From the NCBI GenBank assembly GCA_020348305.1, contig CP070746.1:4467511-4509533 (forward strand): a DNA stretch of 42,023 nucleotides. The letters run 5' to 3'. A program made the translations under genes and the position numbers. Every line of letters begins with the position of its first letter. Position 1 is the stretch's first letter. Source of the DNA: Desulfobacterales bacterium. Lineage in GTDB: Bacteria; Desulfobacterota; Desulfobacteria; Desulfobacterales; JAHEIW01. Positions 33,643 through 40,895 of this stretch are shown piece by piece. The notes beneath the pieces are model-generated. The model made no database searches. It saw only the letters and a list, made by a program, of their open reading frames with translations, and had not been told where the DNA came from.

Positions 33643-34239
33643 ATGAAAATTCGATCCGCCGATTTTATCACCAGCGCCACCAAATCCTCCCAATATCCGC
33701 CTGCAAACTTGCCGGAAATTGCCTTTGCCGGCCGTTCCAATGTAGGTAAATCCAGCCTGATCAATACTCTGGTAAACCGAAAACATCTTGTTAAAACCAG
33801 CTCGACTCCCGGACGAACCCAGCTGATTAATTTCTTCAACATCAATGACGCCATGGTCTTTGTGGATCTTCCGGGCTACGGGTATGCCAAGGTACCACAA
33901 TCCATCAGAAAAAAATGGGGCCCCATGATTGAGACCTTCCTCTCCAAAAGAGAGACCTTAAAAGGGGTGGTCGTCATCATGGATATTCGGCGGACACCCG
34001 GCACAGAGGAGCGCGATCTCATCAGCTGGCTGGATTATTACAAGATCGCCAGTATTCTGGTCATTACCAAAGCAGACAAACTCTCCAAAAACAAACAGCT
34101 CAAGCAGCAGGCCGCCATCGCACAGACACTATCGGTGGTTAAAGAAGACCTAATCCTGTTCTCCGCCAAAACCCGTCTGGGCCGGGACGCGGTCTGGGAG
34201 GCTATCTTAGCCCTATTAGAAAGGAACAGTTTATCTTAA
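33643..34239 (+). CDS. engB: Ribosome biogenesis GTPase EngB (YsxC/YihA)
   Basis: Small GTPase needed for 50S subunit assembly. G-motifs in order: GRSNVGKSS (G1), TPGRT (G2), DLPGYG (G3), TKADK (G4), SAK (G5). The ATG at 33643 is chosen; a GTG at 33625 is also in frame and no clear RBS decides. The length of 198 residues is normal. The gene begins 28 bases after the aminotransferase stop. Confidence 0.95.
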   Translation: MKIRSADFITSATKSSQYPPANLPEIAFAGRSNVGKSSLINTLVNRKHLVKTSSTPGRTQLINFFNINDAMVFVDLPGYGYAKVPQSIRKKWGPMIETFLSKRETLKGVVVIMDIRRTPGTEERDLISWLDYYKIASILVITKADKLSKNKQLKQQAAIAQTLSVVKEDLILFSAKTRLGRDAVWEAILALLERNSLS

Positions 34240-34249
34240 AAGAACCAAA

Positions 34250-34291
34250 TTTGTTTGTGATTTGTGATTTATGCTTTAGAGTTTACGATAT
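34250..34291. repeat. Degenerate heptamer array (unit like GTGATTT)
   Basis: Six in-phase units: TTTGTTT, two perfect GTGATTT, ATGCTTT, AGAGTTT, ACGATAT. It fills the gap between engB and era. Confidence 0.6.
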
Positions 34292-34303
34292 AAAATCACT
34301 CCA

Positions 34304-35239
34304 GTGCTTAAACATACCAAAGTGAATGAAGTGAACGACCTTAAAAATCAATATGCCGATTTCAAATCAGGCTTCATCGCCATCGTGGGCGCTCCCAATG
34401 CGGGCAAATCCACCCTGTTGAACCGCGTACTCGGGGAGAAGATTTCCATCACCTCCAAAAAGCCGCAAACCACCCGCAACCGCATCCTGGGCGTCTTACA
34501 ACGGCCAAAAGCCCAGCTCATTTTTCTCGACACGCCGGGGATATTCATGGCCAAGGACGCCTTGAACCTGCGAATTGTATATACGGCCATAGCCGCAATC
34601 GCCGAAGCAGATTTAATTCTTTTTATGTTGGATGTGGCCAATCCGGACCCGGATTCGGAATACTTTCTGGTGAAACGCCTCCGGAATGAAAAGCCGCCGG
34701 TCATTTTAGCCTTGAATAAAATTGATCTGATTGAAAGATCGGACTTACTTATTATCATCGATAAGTGGTCCAAGAAATTTTATTTTAAAGACATTATACC
34801 CATTTCGTCAACCGAGGGCATCCAGGTCGATGAACTGATTAAAGCGATGGAAAATTTATTGCCCATAGGCCCGCCGTATTTTCCGGAAGACACGCTCACT
34901 GACGCGTCCGAACGTTTCTTAGTGGCCGAACTGGTCCGCGAACAAATCTTCAGGCTAACCGGCGATGAAATTCCCTATGCCACAGCCGTGACGGTAGATT
35001 CATTCAAAGAAAAAAAAGAGGGCCGGTTGGTGAAAATTAATGTGACTATTCATCTTGAACGAGATTCACAAAAGGGCATTATTATAGGAAAAAATGGCAG
35101 CAAGCTTAAACAAATTGGCGTAAGATCTCGCGAACAAATCCAACGGATGCTGGACACGAAAATATATTTGAAGCTTTTTGTCAGGGTACAGAAAAATTGG
35201 CGCAAGGATACTCGAGCTATAAAAAAGTTTGGCTATTGA
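34304..35239 (+). CDS. era: Ribosomal small-subunit GTPase Era
   Basis: GTPase binding the 3' end of 16S rRNA during 30S maturation. G-motifs: GAPNAGKST (G1), TTRNRI region (G2), DTPG (G3), NKID (G4). The C-terminal KH domain is seen in GIIIGKNGSKLKQIG. The start is either GTG 34304 or GTG 34322, without a clear ribosome-binding site. Placement right after engB suggests a shared ribosome-assembly transcript across the repeat. Confidence 0.95.
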   Translation: MLKHTKVNEVNDLKNQYADFKSGFIAIVGAPNAGKSTLLNRVLGEKISITSKKPQTTRNRILGVLQRPKAQLIFLDTPGIFMAKDALNLRIVYTAIAAIAEADLILFMLDVANPDPDSEYFLVKRLRNEKPPVILALNKIDLIERSDLLIIIDKWSKKFYFKDIIPISSTEGIQVDELIKAMENLLPIGPPYFPEDTLTDASERFLVAELVREQIFRLTGDEIPYATAVTVDSFKEKKEGRLVKINVTIHLERDSQKGIIIGKNGSKLKQIGVRSREQIQRMLDTKIYLKLFVRVQKNWRKDTRAIKKFGY

Positions 35240-35285
35240 GCAGAAACCTGATTCCGCCGCATGTATATGCACCTATTATGTGTTT

Positions 35286-35313
35286 GTCAAATGTTTAACA
35301 TTACGCATTTGAC
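35286..35313. terminator. Inverted repeat between convergent era and UroD-family genes
   Basis: GTCAAATG (35286-35293) and CATTTGAC (35306-35313) form an 8-bp stem with a 12-base loop between two convergent genes. There is no T-run, so a terminator role is only suggested by position. Confidence 0.35.
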
Positions 35314-35358
35314 GAGATTATTGGGATTCGAAAATCTGCAAGATTATCGGATGCGGAC

Positions 35359-36375
35359 CTACACTCCATAACTATGACAAGCCTGGGTGAAAGCTCTGAT
35401 GTTATCCAGGTTCGCCTGAAGCGGTATTTGGCACCCGGGGCCAATGACATATCTGGCATCTCCCTGGGCAATGTCCAAACACTTTTTAGCCTCTTGTTGA
35501 AGTTGATCTGCGGTTCCTTCTACAAATAGGATGGGCTCGACATTACCGATGATCGTCGTTTTCCCCCGCCCCACCTCAAATAGTTTTTCAAGCGAAGATG
35601 GCGCGTCAATGCTGAGTGCGTCGACGCCGAGGCCGATGAGATCCTCAAAAATAGGATCCACATACCCGCATATGTGAAAGGCTATCCGGCCCCCAATTTC
35701 ATGGACGGCATCTACGATCTTCTGATGGTAGGAAAGAGCGTGTTCTCTGTATACGTCCGGTGAGATGAGGCTCATACCGGCGGAGGGGTCTCCTATGAAG
35801 GGAAAGACCCCTAGCTCCAGAGCCGCCAAACATCTGGCGATAACCGTGTCCGTCGTGTAGGTCATAAGGTCATGAAGAAATGGTTTATCCTCATATATGT
35901 CCACCATGGCCTCATTTGCACCCCTCAACTCCAGGGCAAAGCTCCAAGGGCCGCCAATCATCGTCACAATGTGATAATCGGGAAACACTTCGAGACACTT
36001 TTCACACATATCGAGATGCGCACTGAAAAGCGGGTCCTCCCGAGGTTGCCGGACAGTCCATTTGGGGAGTTTTTCTTTGATATTTTCTTTCTTTATGCTC
36101 AGGGGTTTGCCCATGAGCTTTCTGAAAGCTTCCTGGGCATCCGGCATAAGTGGATTCAGGGGCACGAACAGCGCATCCGAGTCAAGTTCTTCGCAGGTGA
36201 GTTTAACGGTTTCCAGAGCAGCTTCGGGCTGAGTTAAAAATTGCTCTAATGTGTACCCAGCCTTTTGTGCATAATGGCCGCCTAAGATCAGTAAAACTGG
36301 ATGACGGTCCAGTTTTTCGCCTTTAAAGGCAGCTTGCATTCTTTCTTTTCCCGTAATTGATTTTTTTCCCATCAT
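35359..36375 (-). CDS. Uroporphyrinogen-decarboxylase-family methyltransferase-like protein (MtaA/CmuA type)
   Basis: URO-D fold, but of the group acting as cobalamin or coenzyme M methyltransferases instead of heme enzymes. The zinc-binding pattern is seen as FHICGYVD with His/Cys around residue 240 and GPGCQIP with the late Cys around 310; the heme-enzyme active-site aspartate pattern is not seen. The 338 residues fit MtaA. In anaerobes such genes serve methylated-compound metabolism. The substrate is unknown and no corrinoid protein gene is adjacent. Start has AGGAGGTGA upstream. Confidence 0.82.
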   Translation of the reverse strand: MMGKKSITGKERMQAAFKGEKLDRHPVLLILGGHYAQKAGYTLEQFLTQPEAALETVKLTCEELDSDALFVPLNPLMPDAQEAFRKLMGKPLSIKKENIKEKLPKWTVRQPREDPLFSAHLDMCEKCLEVFPDYHIVTMIGGPWSFALELRGANEAMVDIYEDKPFLHDLMTYTTDTVIARCLAALELGVFPFIGDPSAGMSLISPDVYREHALSYHQKIVDAVHEIGGRIAFHICGYVDPIFEDLIGLGVDALSIDAPSSLEKLFEVGRGKTTIIGNVEPILFVEGTADQLQQEAKKCLDIAQGDARYVIGPGCQIPLQANLDNIRAFTQACHSYGV

Positions 36376-36510
36376 TTCACCTCCTTTAAATCACTAAATA
36401 ACAATAACTTCATCTTTCAACCCATTTCAACGAATGTTTAGATTTCATACTTATAAACAGCAAGTACTTTCATAATCCGTTCTTTGCTTGCGTAGAATTA
36501 CAGGTACCGT

Positions 36511-36527
36511 AAAAGTCGCTGACTTTT
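36511..36527 (-). terminator. Small hairpin, possible terminator of the HU-like gene
   Basis: AAAAGTC (36511-36517), 3-base loop, GACTTTT (36521-36527), reading AAAAGTC..GACTTTT on either strand. It lies after the HU-like gene (minus strand) and before the UroD-family gene. The T-run is short. Confidence 0.35.
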
Positions 36528-36594
36528 TATCGGGAAACAGGAAACAGGGCATAACCCTGAAAAGCGGAATAAATAGAACAAATGGCTCAATAAA

Positions 36595-36774
36595 TTACTG
36601 TTCAACAATGTCGTCTGCCGTATACGTTCCCCATTTGCCGACGGTAACAACACCATCTTCTTGTAAACCTTCCGCGATGGATTCAAAAACGGCATCGATT
36701 GTTTTGGCGGCGTCTTTTTGTGGAATACCGCCTAACTTTTCAGATACTCTTTTGATCAGGTCTTTCTTATTCAT
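36595..36774 (-). CDS. Truncated HU-like DNA-binding protein
   Basis: 59 residues starting [20 protein letters not shown], the N-terminal helices of HU/IHF ([11 protein letters not shown] ... [16 protein letters not shown]). The following [11 protein letters not shown] equals the first beta strand, but the frame stops after [10 protein letters not shown] normally has about 90 residues with the DNA-binding arm (RNPRTGE) that is absent here, and no frame downstream supplies it. The AAGGAG is ten bases before the ATG. It may be a pseudogene or a shortened HU. Confidence 0.6.
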   Translation of the reverse strand: MNKKDLIKRVSEKLGGIPQKDAAKTIDAVFESIAEGLQEDGVVTVGKWGTYTADDIVEQ

Positions 36775-37017
36775 CGAAAAGTTTCTCCTTGTATAGATTT
36801 TTTCACGAGTGGACGTCAGCAATTGTTTCATGGACCCACCGGGAAGATCCATTCTGCCCACCGCCCCGACGAAAAGCGTATCACCCGTAAAAATATTACC
36901 ATCCGTATACAGACAAATACCACCCGGCGTGTGACCCGGGGTGTGCTGTACTTTTAAACAGAATTTTCGAGATATCTTTTTGTCAGTTTCCGGAAGAAAC
37001 TGAGAAAAACCAATCAA
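36775..37017 (-). pseudogene. Central fragment of a metallo-beta-lactamase-fold hydrolase fused in frame to the HU-like gene
   Basis: On the minus strand the reading frame has [20 protein letters not shown], then [20 protein letters not shown], matching glyoxalase-II-type MBL proteins (HTPGHTPGG and TGDTLF signatures). The N-terminal HxHxDH metal motif and the C-terminal PGHG motif are missing. After TREKIYT the frame runs into the HU ATG. Three codons before the start the sequence overlaps a signal-peptide-like frame (36983-37102) in a different frame. Confidence 0.6.
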
Positions 37018-37102
37018 TCTTCAGAAAAAATATATTTGTGAATAGAACAGCTAAAATGGTTAGTAAAGTGAAAATTTTATATTTTTTCATTATCTTAGCC
37101 AT
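36983..37102 (-). pseudogene. Signal-peptide-like 39-residue frame
   Basis: MAKIMKKYKIFTLLTILAVL followed by [13 protein letters not shown] resembles a secretion signal or single membrane helix. It ends soon at a stop, overlapping the MBL fragment in another frame. It may be the start of a secreted protein whose body is lost. Confidence 0.35.
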
Positions 37103-37175
37103 AATATCCGTGGCTAAAAATTAAATTGAATTTGTTGATAATGGTATTGAGGCACCTTAAGTTAGCGGCTATAAT

Positions 37176-37433
37176 GTGTTTGCCGAATGTTATGTGAATA
37201 AAGAGGGCCCCGAAGTGCTCCGGATCCTGACGGATTCTTCCCAACCAACACAAGAAAGAGTAAAAGCGGCTGAAATGATCGGCGACATTGGAGAACTCGA
37301 GACCATCGAGCCTATTTGGAATTTAAAATTCGGAGCTTTTGATTCATCGACAAAGACACTCACATATTGTAATGCGGGTCACCAACCACCGCTGGTTGCG
37401 CAAACCCAAGAGCAAAGAAGAGTCCGTAGATGA
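37176..37433 (+). pseudogene. Chimeric frame of HEAT-repeat and SpoIIE-phosphatase fragments
   Basis: Residues about 11-48 read VLRILTDSS ... VKAAEMIGDIGELETIEPI, like a PBS-lyase HEAT repeat. Residues about 50-74 read FGAFDSSTKTLTYCNAGHQP, the C-terminal PPM/SpoIIE (RsbU-type) phosphatase motif where YxNAGHNPP is typical. Each piece is far too short to function. The join is in frame, giving a false gene of 85 residues without an obvious RBS. Confidence 0.55.
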
Positions 37434-37503
37434 AAAGGTTTTTGTTTAGATATTGAGGTATGATGAGTTGGTGAAGTCGGTTAATAAGGAATGGAGAATA
37501 AAC

Positions 37504-38034
37504 ATGGGAGTATTAAATAAAATTGAAAAGACAGAGATAAGAGATTTATTGGGTAAAGGGTGGCTTACTCATGACGGTATGTGGTTTTACCACACTTACC
37601 AGGAATTAGGTATCGAAAAAGCGAATACCTTGAACAAAGCGGCCATTCGATCCCTTGCTCCTATTGAGATTAAAAGGGTTAAGAAGGTCTTAGGGATAGG
37701 TGGGGAGAAGATAGGAACCTTTGAAGAACTCAAGAATTTCATGCTTGAGGCCCTTGAAATGATTCTGCCCAATTCAGTCTTTGAGAAATTTCGGTTCCGG
37801 ACATCCTCAAAAGATCTTTTGCACTGGGAGTGGGAAAGCGGGGAATGCTTCGCATTTAAGGGCATGAAGCAGATTGGGATCATAGATGGTTACAGGTGTG
37901 GGGTGATTTACAGAATCGAATGTTGGCTTGAAGCCTTGGGAGTAAAATATAGCATCGATCCAAAGATCGATAAGTGCATGATGCATGAAAAAGGCGCATG
38001 TTTAGGAGACATAAGGGTTATTCTTGGCGATTGA
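37504..38034 (+). CDS. Uncharacterised protein, DUF6125-like
   Basis: 176 residues starting MGVLNKIEKTEIRDLLGKGW, with GGAG seven bases before the ATG at 37504 (an upstream ATG at 37453 lacks a site). Segments such as WFYHTYQELGIEKANTLNKA and a C-terminal domain with CWLEALGVKYSIDP and a terminal MMHEKGAC resemble a family of small cytosolic proteins of unknown function in anaerobes, and the end looks like a V4R/4-vinyl-reductase-type ligand domain. It stands intact between gene fragments on both sides. Confidence 0.6.
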   Translation: MGVLNKIEKTEIRDLLGKGWLTHDGMWFYHTYQELGIEKANTLNKAAIRSLAPIEIKRVKKVLGIGGEKIGTFEELKNFMLEALEMILPNSVFEKFRFRTSSKDLLHWEWESGECFAFKGMKQIGIIDGYRCGVIYRIECWLEALGVKYSIDPKIDKCMMHEKGACLGDIRVILGD

Positions 38035-38053
38035 CAGTCATCGGTGCTGCTTA

Positions 38054-38144
38054 ACCCCAGCTTGCGGAATAGAGATTAAAATCTTAGAAAAGATATTCAC
38101 CCCAGAAGAAGCTGACCTATTCTATGAGTTTCAGAATGAGTAGA
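38054..38144 (+). pseudogene. N-terminal fragment of a 4Fe-4S binding protein
   Basis: The frame reads CGIEIKILEKIFTPEEADLF followed by a stop at about 38142-38144. In family members this is the sequence GVEIKILKKLFTPEEAEL at the N terminus of a class of ferredoxin-like proteins in anaerobes. There is no start before it and no ferredoxin domain after it. Confidence 0.45.
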
Positions 38145-38180
38145 TTATAACGCCTACAGGTAGATAGATTATGTAATAAA

Positions 38181-38426
38181 TTGTCAAAGAATATAGGCAG
38201 AGTTATCCTAGCTCTGCCTATATATTTGAGCGAAGTGCTGCTTTATTTAGGTCTTTTCATGATGAACATGTCGTTGGCGGCAGGTGTGGTGTGGATTGGT
38301 GCCTCGGGTTTTCTATATTATTTATCGCGATACGAAGAGAGAGTGTTGCTTGAACGCTTTGGTGAGGATTATAGATCATGCGCTTCGTTATATCACCATC
38401 AGTCTGATTCCCCTATTGGTTTCTGA
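38181..38426 (+). pseudogene. C-terminal fragment of an isoprenylcysteine-methyltransferase-type membrane protein
   Basis: The frame reads LPIYLSEVLLYLGLF, a second hydrophobic segment, then YEERVLLERFGEDYRS, which is the typical C-terminal catalytic end of ICMT/PEMT-like integral membrane methyltransferases (EErlLxerFGeeYr). The sequence after DYR departs from the family and the N-terminal part with other helices is missing. It starts with TTG and contains the perfect hairpin at 38191-38223. Confidence 0.55.
38191..38223. repeat. Perfect 12-bp inverted repeat
   Basis: ATATAGGCAGAG (38191-38202) and CTCTGCCTATAT (38212-38223) with a 9-base loop. It overlaps the start of the methyltransferase relic and has the form of a terminator stem but only TTTG follows. 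Confidence 0.5.
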
Positions 38427-38432
38427 TCTACA

Positions 38433-39353
38433 CTACTGATTTTCGATGAGAACCTTCAAATTGCGTCCCAACACATTAACGTATTCCATCATACCCAGCT
38501 TCTCTAATTTGTCGATAGTCGTATTCGGAATATCATCCTTTGATAAGCCTTTCAATAAATAGGCTGTTTCTTCTTCAGAAAATGCCATTCCATCTTCAAT
38601 CCAGTTTACGAACTTCTTATTCATCGGACATGCGTTTTGACAGTACATGCAACCGACCAGGCAATTGTGCCAGACAGGGTCCAACCATTGGGGAAACTCA
38701 GGGCGCCTTTCATTGTGGAAGGTAATGCAGCGTTCCGCATGGACCAGAAATCGATCGGACACGATTGCTCCCGTCGGACAGGTGTCCATGCAGGCGGTAC
38801 ATTCTTCACAGGATTTTAAAGTTTTCAATATTACCCAGTTGTCTTCTAAACAAGGCAAATCCGTCACAAACACTGCCAGACGATGAAAACTGCCCATACC
38901 AGGGACATAGGTAATGTTGTTTTTCCCATACCGGGCCAATCCGCTGTGAGCGGCTAAAAGCTTTTCCGGCAATCTTTTTTTCTCCAGATGATATCCTTCA
39001 GGTTTTAAAATATCTTCAAGACAATCTTTTAACTGATGATCGGTTGCGAGGCTGTAGGTGGGTGGTATAACGCAAGGAAACGATTGGCCGTTCCATTTGA
39101 ATGTCACGCGCACCTGTGGTTGAGGGGCGGTCACGATGATCAAGGATCTAGCGTCGGGATAATCGTCTAAGACATTAAAATCAAAACGATTTAAATATTC
39201 GTCGTACAAATCTTCATCCAACAAACCATTTTGGTGGTGTGCTTCAAGTTCCTTTTGAAGCTCATTTACATGCTCAATGCAAACAATTTTACCTTTGCAA
39301 CCCTCTTTCTCCAATCGTTTGTAAATTGCTTTTGGCATCTTTTCTGCGGGCAT
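38433..39353 (-). CDS. QueG-like iron-sulfur protein
   Basis: Double 4Fe-4S ferredoxin protein of the epoxyqueuosine reductase (QueG) superfamily. The two clusters are bound by CEECTACMDTCPTGA (about 188-202) and CLVGCMYCQNACPMN (about 237-251). It has AHSGLARYGKNNITYVPGMG in the place of the corrinoid-binding region of QueG. The 306 residues are shorter than QueG (about 380) and the N-terminal half is diverged, so another reductase role is possible. RBS AAGGGGGAG precedes the ATG. It converges on the relic belt. Confidence 0.8.
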   Translation of the reverse strand: MPAEKMPKAIYKRLEKEGCKGKIVCIEHVNELQKELEAHHQNGLLDEDLYDEYLNRFDFNVLDDYPDARSLIIVTAPQPQVRVTFKWNGQSFPCVIPPTYSLATDHQLKDCLEDILKPEGYHLEKKRLPEKLLAAHSGLARYGKNNITYVPGMGSFHRLAVFVTDLPCLEDNWVILKTLKSCEECTACMDTCPTGAIVSDRFLVHAERCITFHNERRPEFPQWLDPVWHNCLVGCMYCQNACPMNKKFVNWIEDGMAFSEEETAYLLKGLSKDDIPNTTIDKLEKLGMMEYVNVLGRNLKVLIENQ

Positions 39354-39397
39354 AGTCTCCCCCTTAAGTTTTCATGGATTGAATCTAACTGCAATTT

Positions 39398-39607
39398 TCA
39401 TTTGGCTGCAATGCTGTATCGCTTTTGAAGGAATAAGCCACAGGTAACCAGTAGCTTTCCAAAATTATATAAGCAGGCGGAAATCGTTCGGTGTGATCGC
39501 TTTTGAGTAGGGCCGCTTTGCTGTAAACGATGAAACACTTCGGCTTTTTTTAGATTTTTTTCATGCTCCATTTTTGCTAACTGCTGTATGGTCCATGGAT
39601 TTAACAC
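39398..39607 (-). CDS. Small protein of unknown function, possible membrane helix
   Basis: 69 residues from a GTG at 39607 that has GGAGGG five bases upstream. The N-terminal region is helical and charged (WTIQQLAKMEHEKNLKKAEVFHRLQ), then a basic linker, and a segment LYNFGKLLVTCGLFLQKRY that may be a membrane helix. The size and layout resemble short actinobacterial and deltaproteobacterial proteins of unknown role. It is divergently transcribed from the CGNR gene. Confidence 0.55.
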   Translation of the reverse strand: MLNPWTIQQLAKMEHEKNLKKAEVFHRLQQSGPTQKRSHRTISACLYNFGKLLVTCGLFLQKRYSIAAK

Positions 39608-39767
39608 CAAAGCCCTCCGTTATGCAATTCTCATTTTAAATATTCTTGATCATGTGCTTGACAAAGGCTTAACCATCTATTACCATTTAGGTGGTTATAT
39701 TAATAAGACAATTTTTCTAACCTGTCAAGTCAATTTTACTGGTTATACAATTTTTCGGAGAAATTAG

Positions 39768-40406
39768 GTGAGCGGCAAAAAAAGTGACGCCAGCAGTTTA
39801 AAATTAGTGGGGGGGCGGTTGTGTCTCGATTTTATGAATACGGTGGGTTATCGCGGCTGTATAGACCTTGGAGAATATTTTAATAACTACCAAGATCTTG
39901 TCGCCTGGAGCCGGCATGCGGGGACGATATCCCATCGTGAAGCCAAGACATTATCCCTTAAGGCCGCTAAGTATCCCGCTAAGGCCCAATACGCCCTTAG
40001 CCGTGCGATTGAACTGCGGGAAATCATCTATAGCATCTTTTCTGCGGTTGCTGAAGACAAGCCCCCCGCCAAAAAAGATCTGGGAGTTTTTAATAATTAT
40101 CTTTCCCGGACGATGACCCTATCACGAATCATCCAAACAAAGAACGGCCTGTTTTGGGATTCAAATGGAGATAAAGCAAATTTGGATTGGATAATCAATC
40201 CAATTGTCCGCTCCGCCGCCGATCTAATGGTCTCAGAAGAACTGCAGAAAATAAAAAAATGTGCGGATCCGATCTGTGGTTGGTTATTTTTAGACATCAG
40301 CCGCAACCAGAGCCGGCGCTGGTGTGATATGAAAGACTGCGGCAATCGAGCTAAAGCCAGCCGGTTTTATCAAAAAAAGCAGTTATCAAGATTGGTGAAT
40401 TCGTAA
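39768..40406 (+). CDS. CGNR zinc-finger (ABATE-domain) regulator-like protein
   Basis: The N-terminal LVGGRLCLDFMNTVGYRG (about residues 13-30) is the start of the ABATE domain, predicted stress or ligand sensor. The C-terminal zinc finger is CADPICGWLFLD ... RRWCDMKDCGNRAKASRFY with the hallmark CGNR at about 190-193. The whole length is 212 residues. Start GTG follows GGAGAAATTAG. Members of this family are assumed to be transcription regulators; the divergent small gene is a natural target, but no operator was identified. Confidence 0.88.
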   Translation: MSGKKSDASSLKLVGGRLCLDFMNTVGYRGCIDLGEYFNNYQDLVAWSRHAGTISHREAKTLSLKAAKYPAKAQYALSRAIELREIIYSIFSAVAEDKPPAKKDLGVFNNYLSRTMTLSRIIQTKNGLFWDSNGDKANLDWIINPIVRSAADLMVSEELQKIKKCADPICGWLFLDISRNQSRRWCDMKDCGNRAKASRFYQKKQLSRLVNS

Positions 40407-40437
40407 AAAGTCAGAAAAACGATTTTTTTTTACAAGA

Positions 40438-40472
40438 GGGTTTAGTATTTGGTGTTTAATGTTTAACATTTT
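40438..40472. repeat. Degenerate heptamer array (unit like GTGTTTA)
   Basis: GGGTTTA, GTATTTG, GTGTTTA, ATGTTTA and ACATTTT are in phase. An inverse-oriented array of the same family lies 28 bases downstream. Confidence 0.55.
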
Positions 40473-40500
40473 AACAGGCTGATATTACATCATATATGTC

Positions 40501-40535
40501 ATACTAAACCTAAAATACGAAACACCAAAAACTTG
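40501..40535. repeat. Degenerate heptamer array, inverse orientation (unit like ACACCAA)
   Basis: ATACTAA, ACCTAAA, ATACGAA, ACACCAA and AAACTTG in phase; the complement reads TTGGTGT, matching the array at 40438 in opposite direction. Confidence 0.5.
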
Positions 40536-40895
40536 ATGAATTCGATTTTTTGCGAATTTATCAATTTTACTATTGCAAAATAGTGAATAATTGGTATAGA
40601 TATAAAAAATTCGATAAAATCTACAACAACGCAAGCAGTAGCTACTTTTCACTTACTTCATTTCTCACGCGGTATATCTGATCCGACCTCATAAAATCGA
40701 AATATCTGCCAAGGATGCGATGAGGATCCTGGCCAAACTATAAAACCTGAAAAAGAAATTATTGACAAATTTTGCCCTAATATCTGAACTGTAATTGCTC
40801 TACCAACAATTCTATCTGGGTTTTCTTGCTCAAATCGTTCCATTCTTGCGACTTCTTTAATTAATAGGGCGTAATCCTTTGCGAAGGATATCATA

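Larger units (their letters stand above)
40407..40895. other. AT-rich intergenic region with two heptamer arrays
   Basis: No supported gene lies between the CGNR gene and the cyclase. It contains the arrays at 40438-40472 and 40501-40535. A 78-codon minus-strand frame (40658-40894) has no ribosome-binding site and no recognisable motif, and I do not annotate it. Confidence 0.6.

Noticed and set aside
40658..40894. A 78-codon minus-strand frame upstream of the cyclase
   Set aside because: No ribosome-binding site and no family resemblance; its start nearly abuts the cyclase start.
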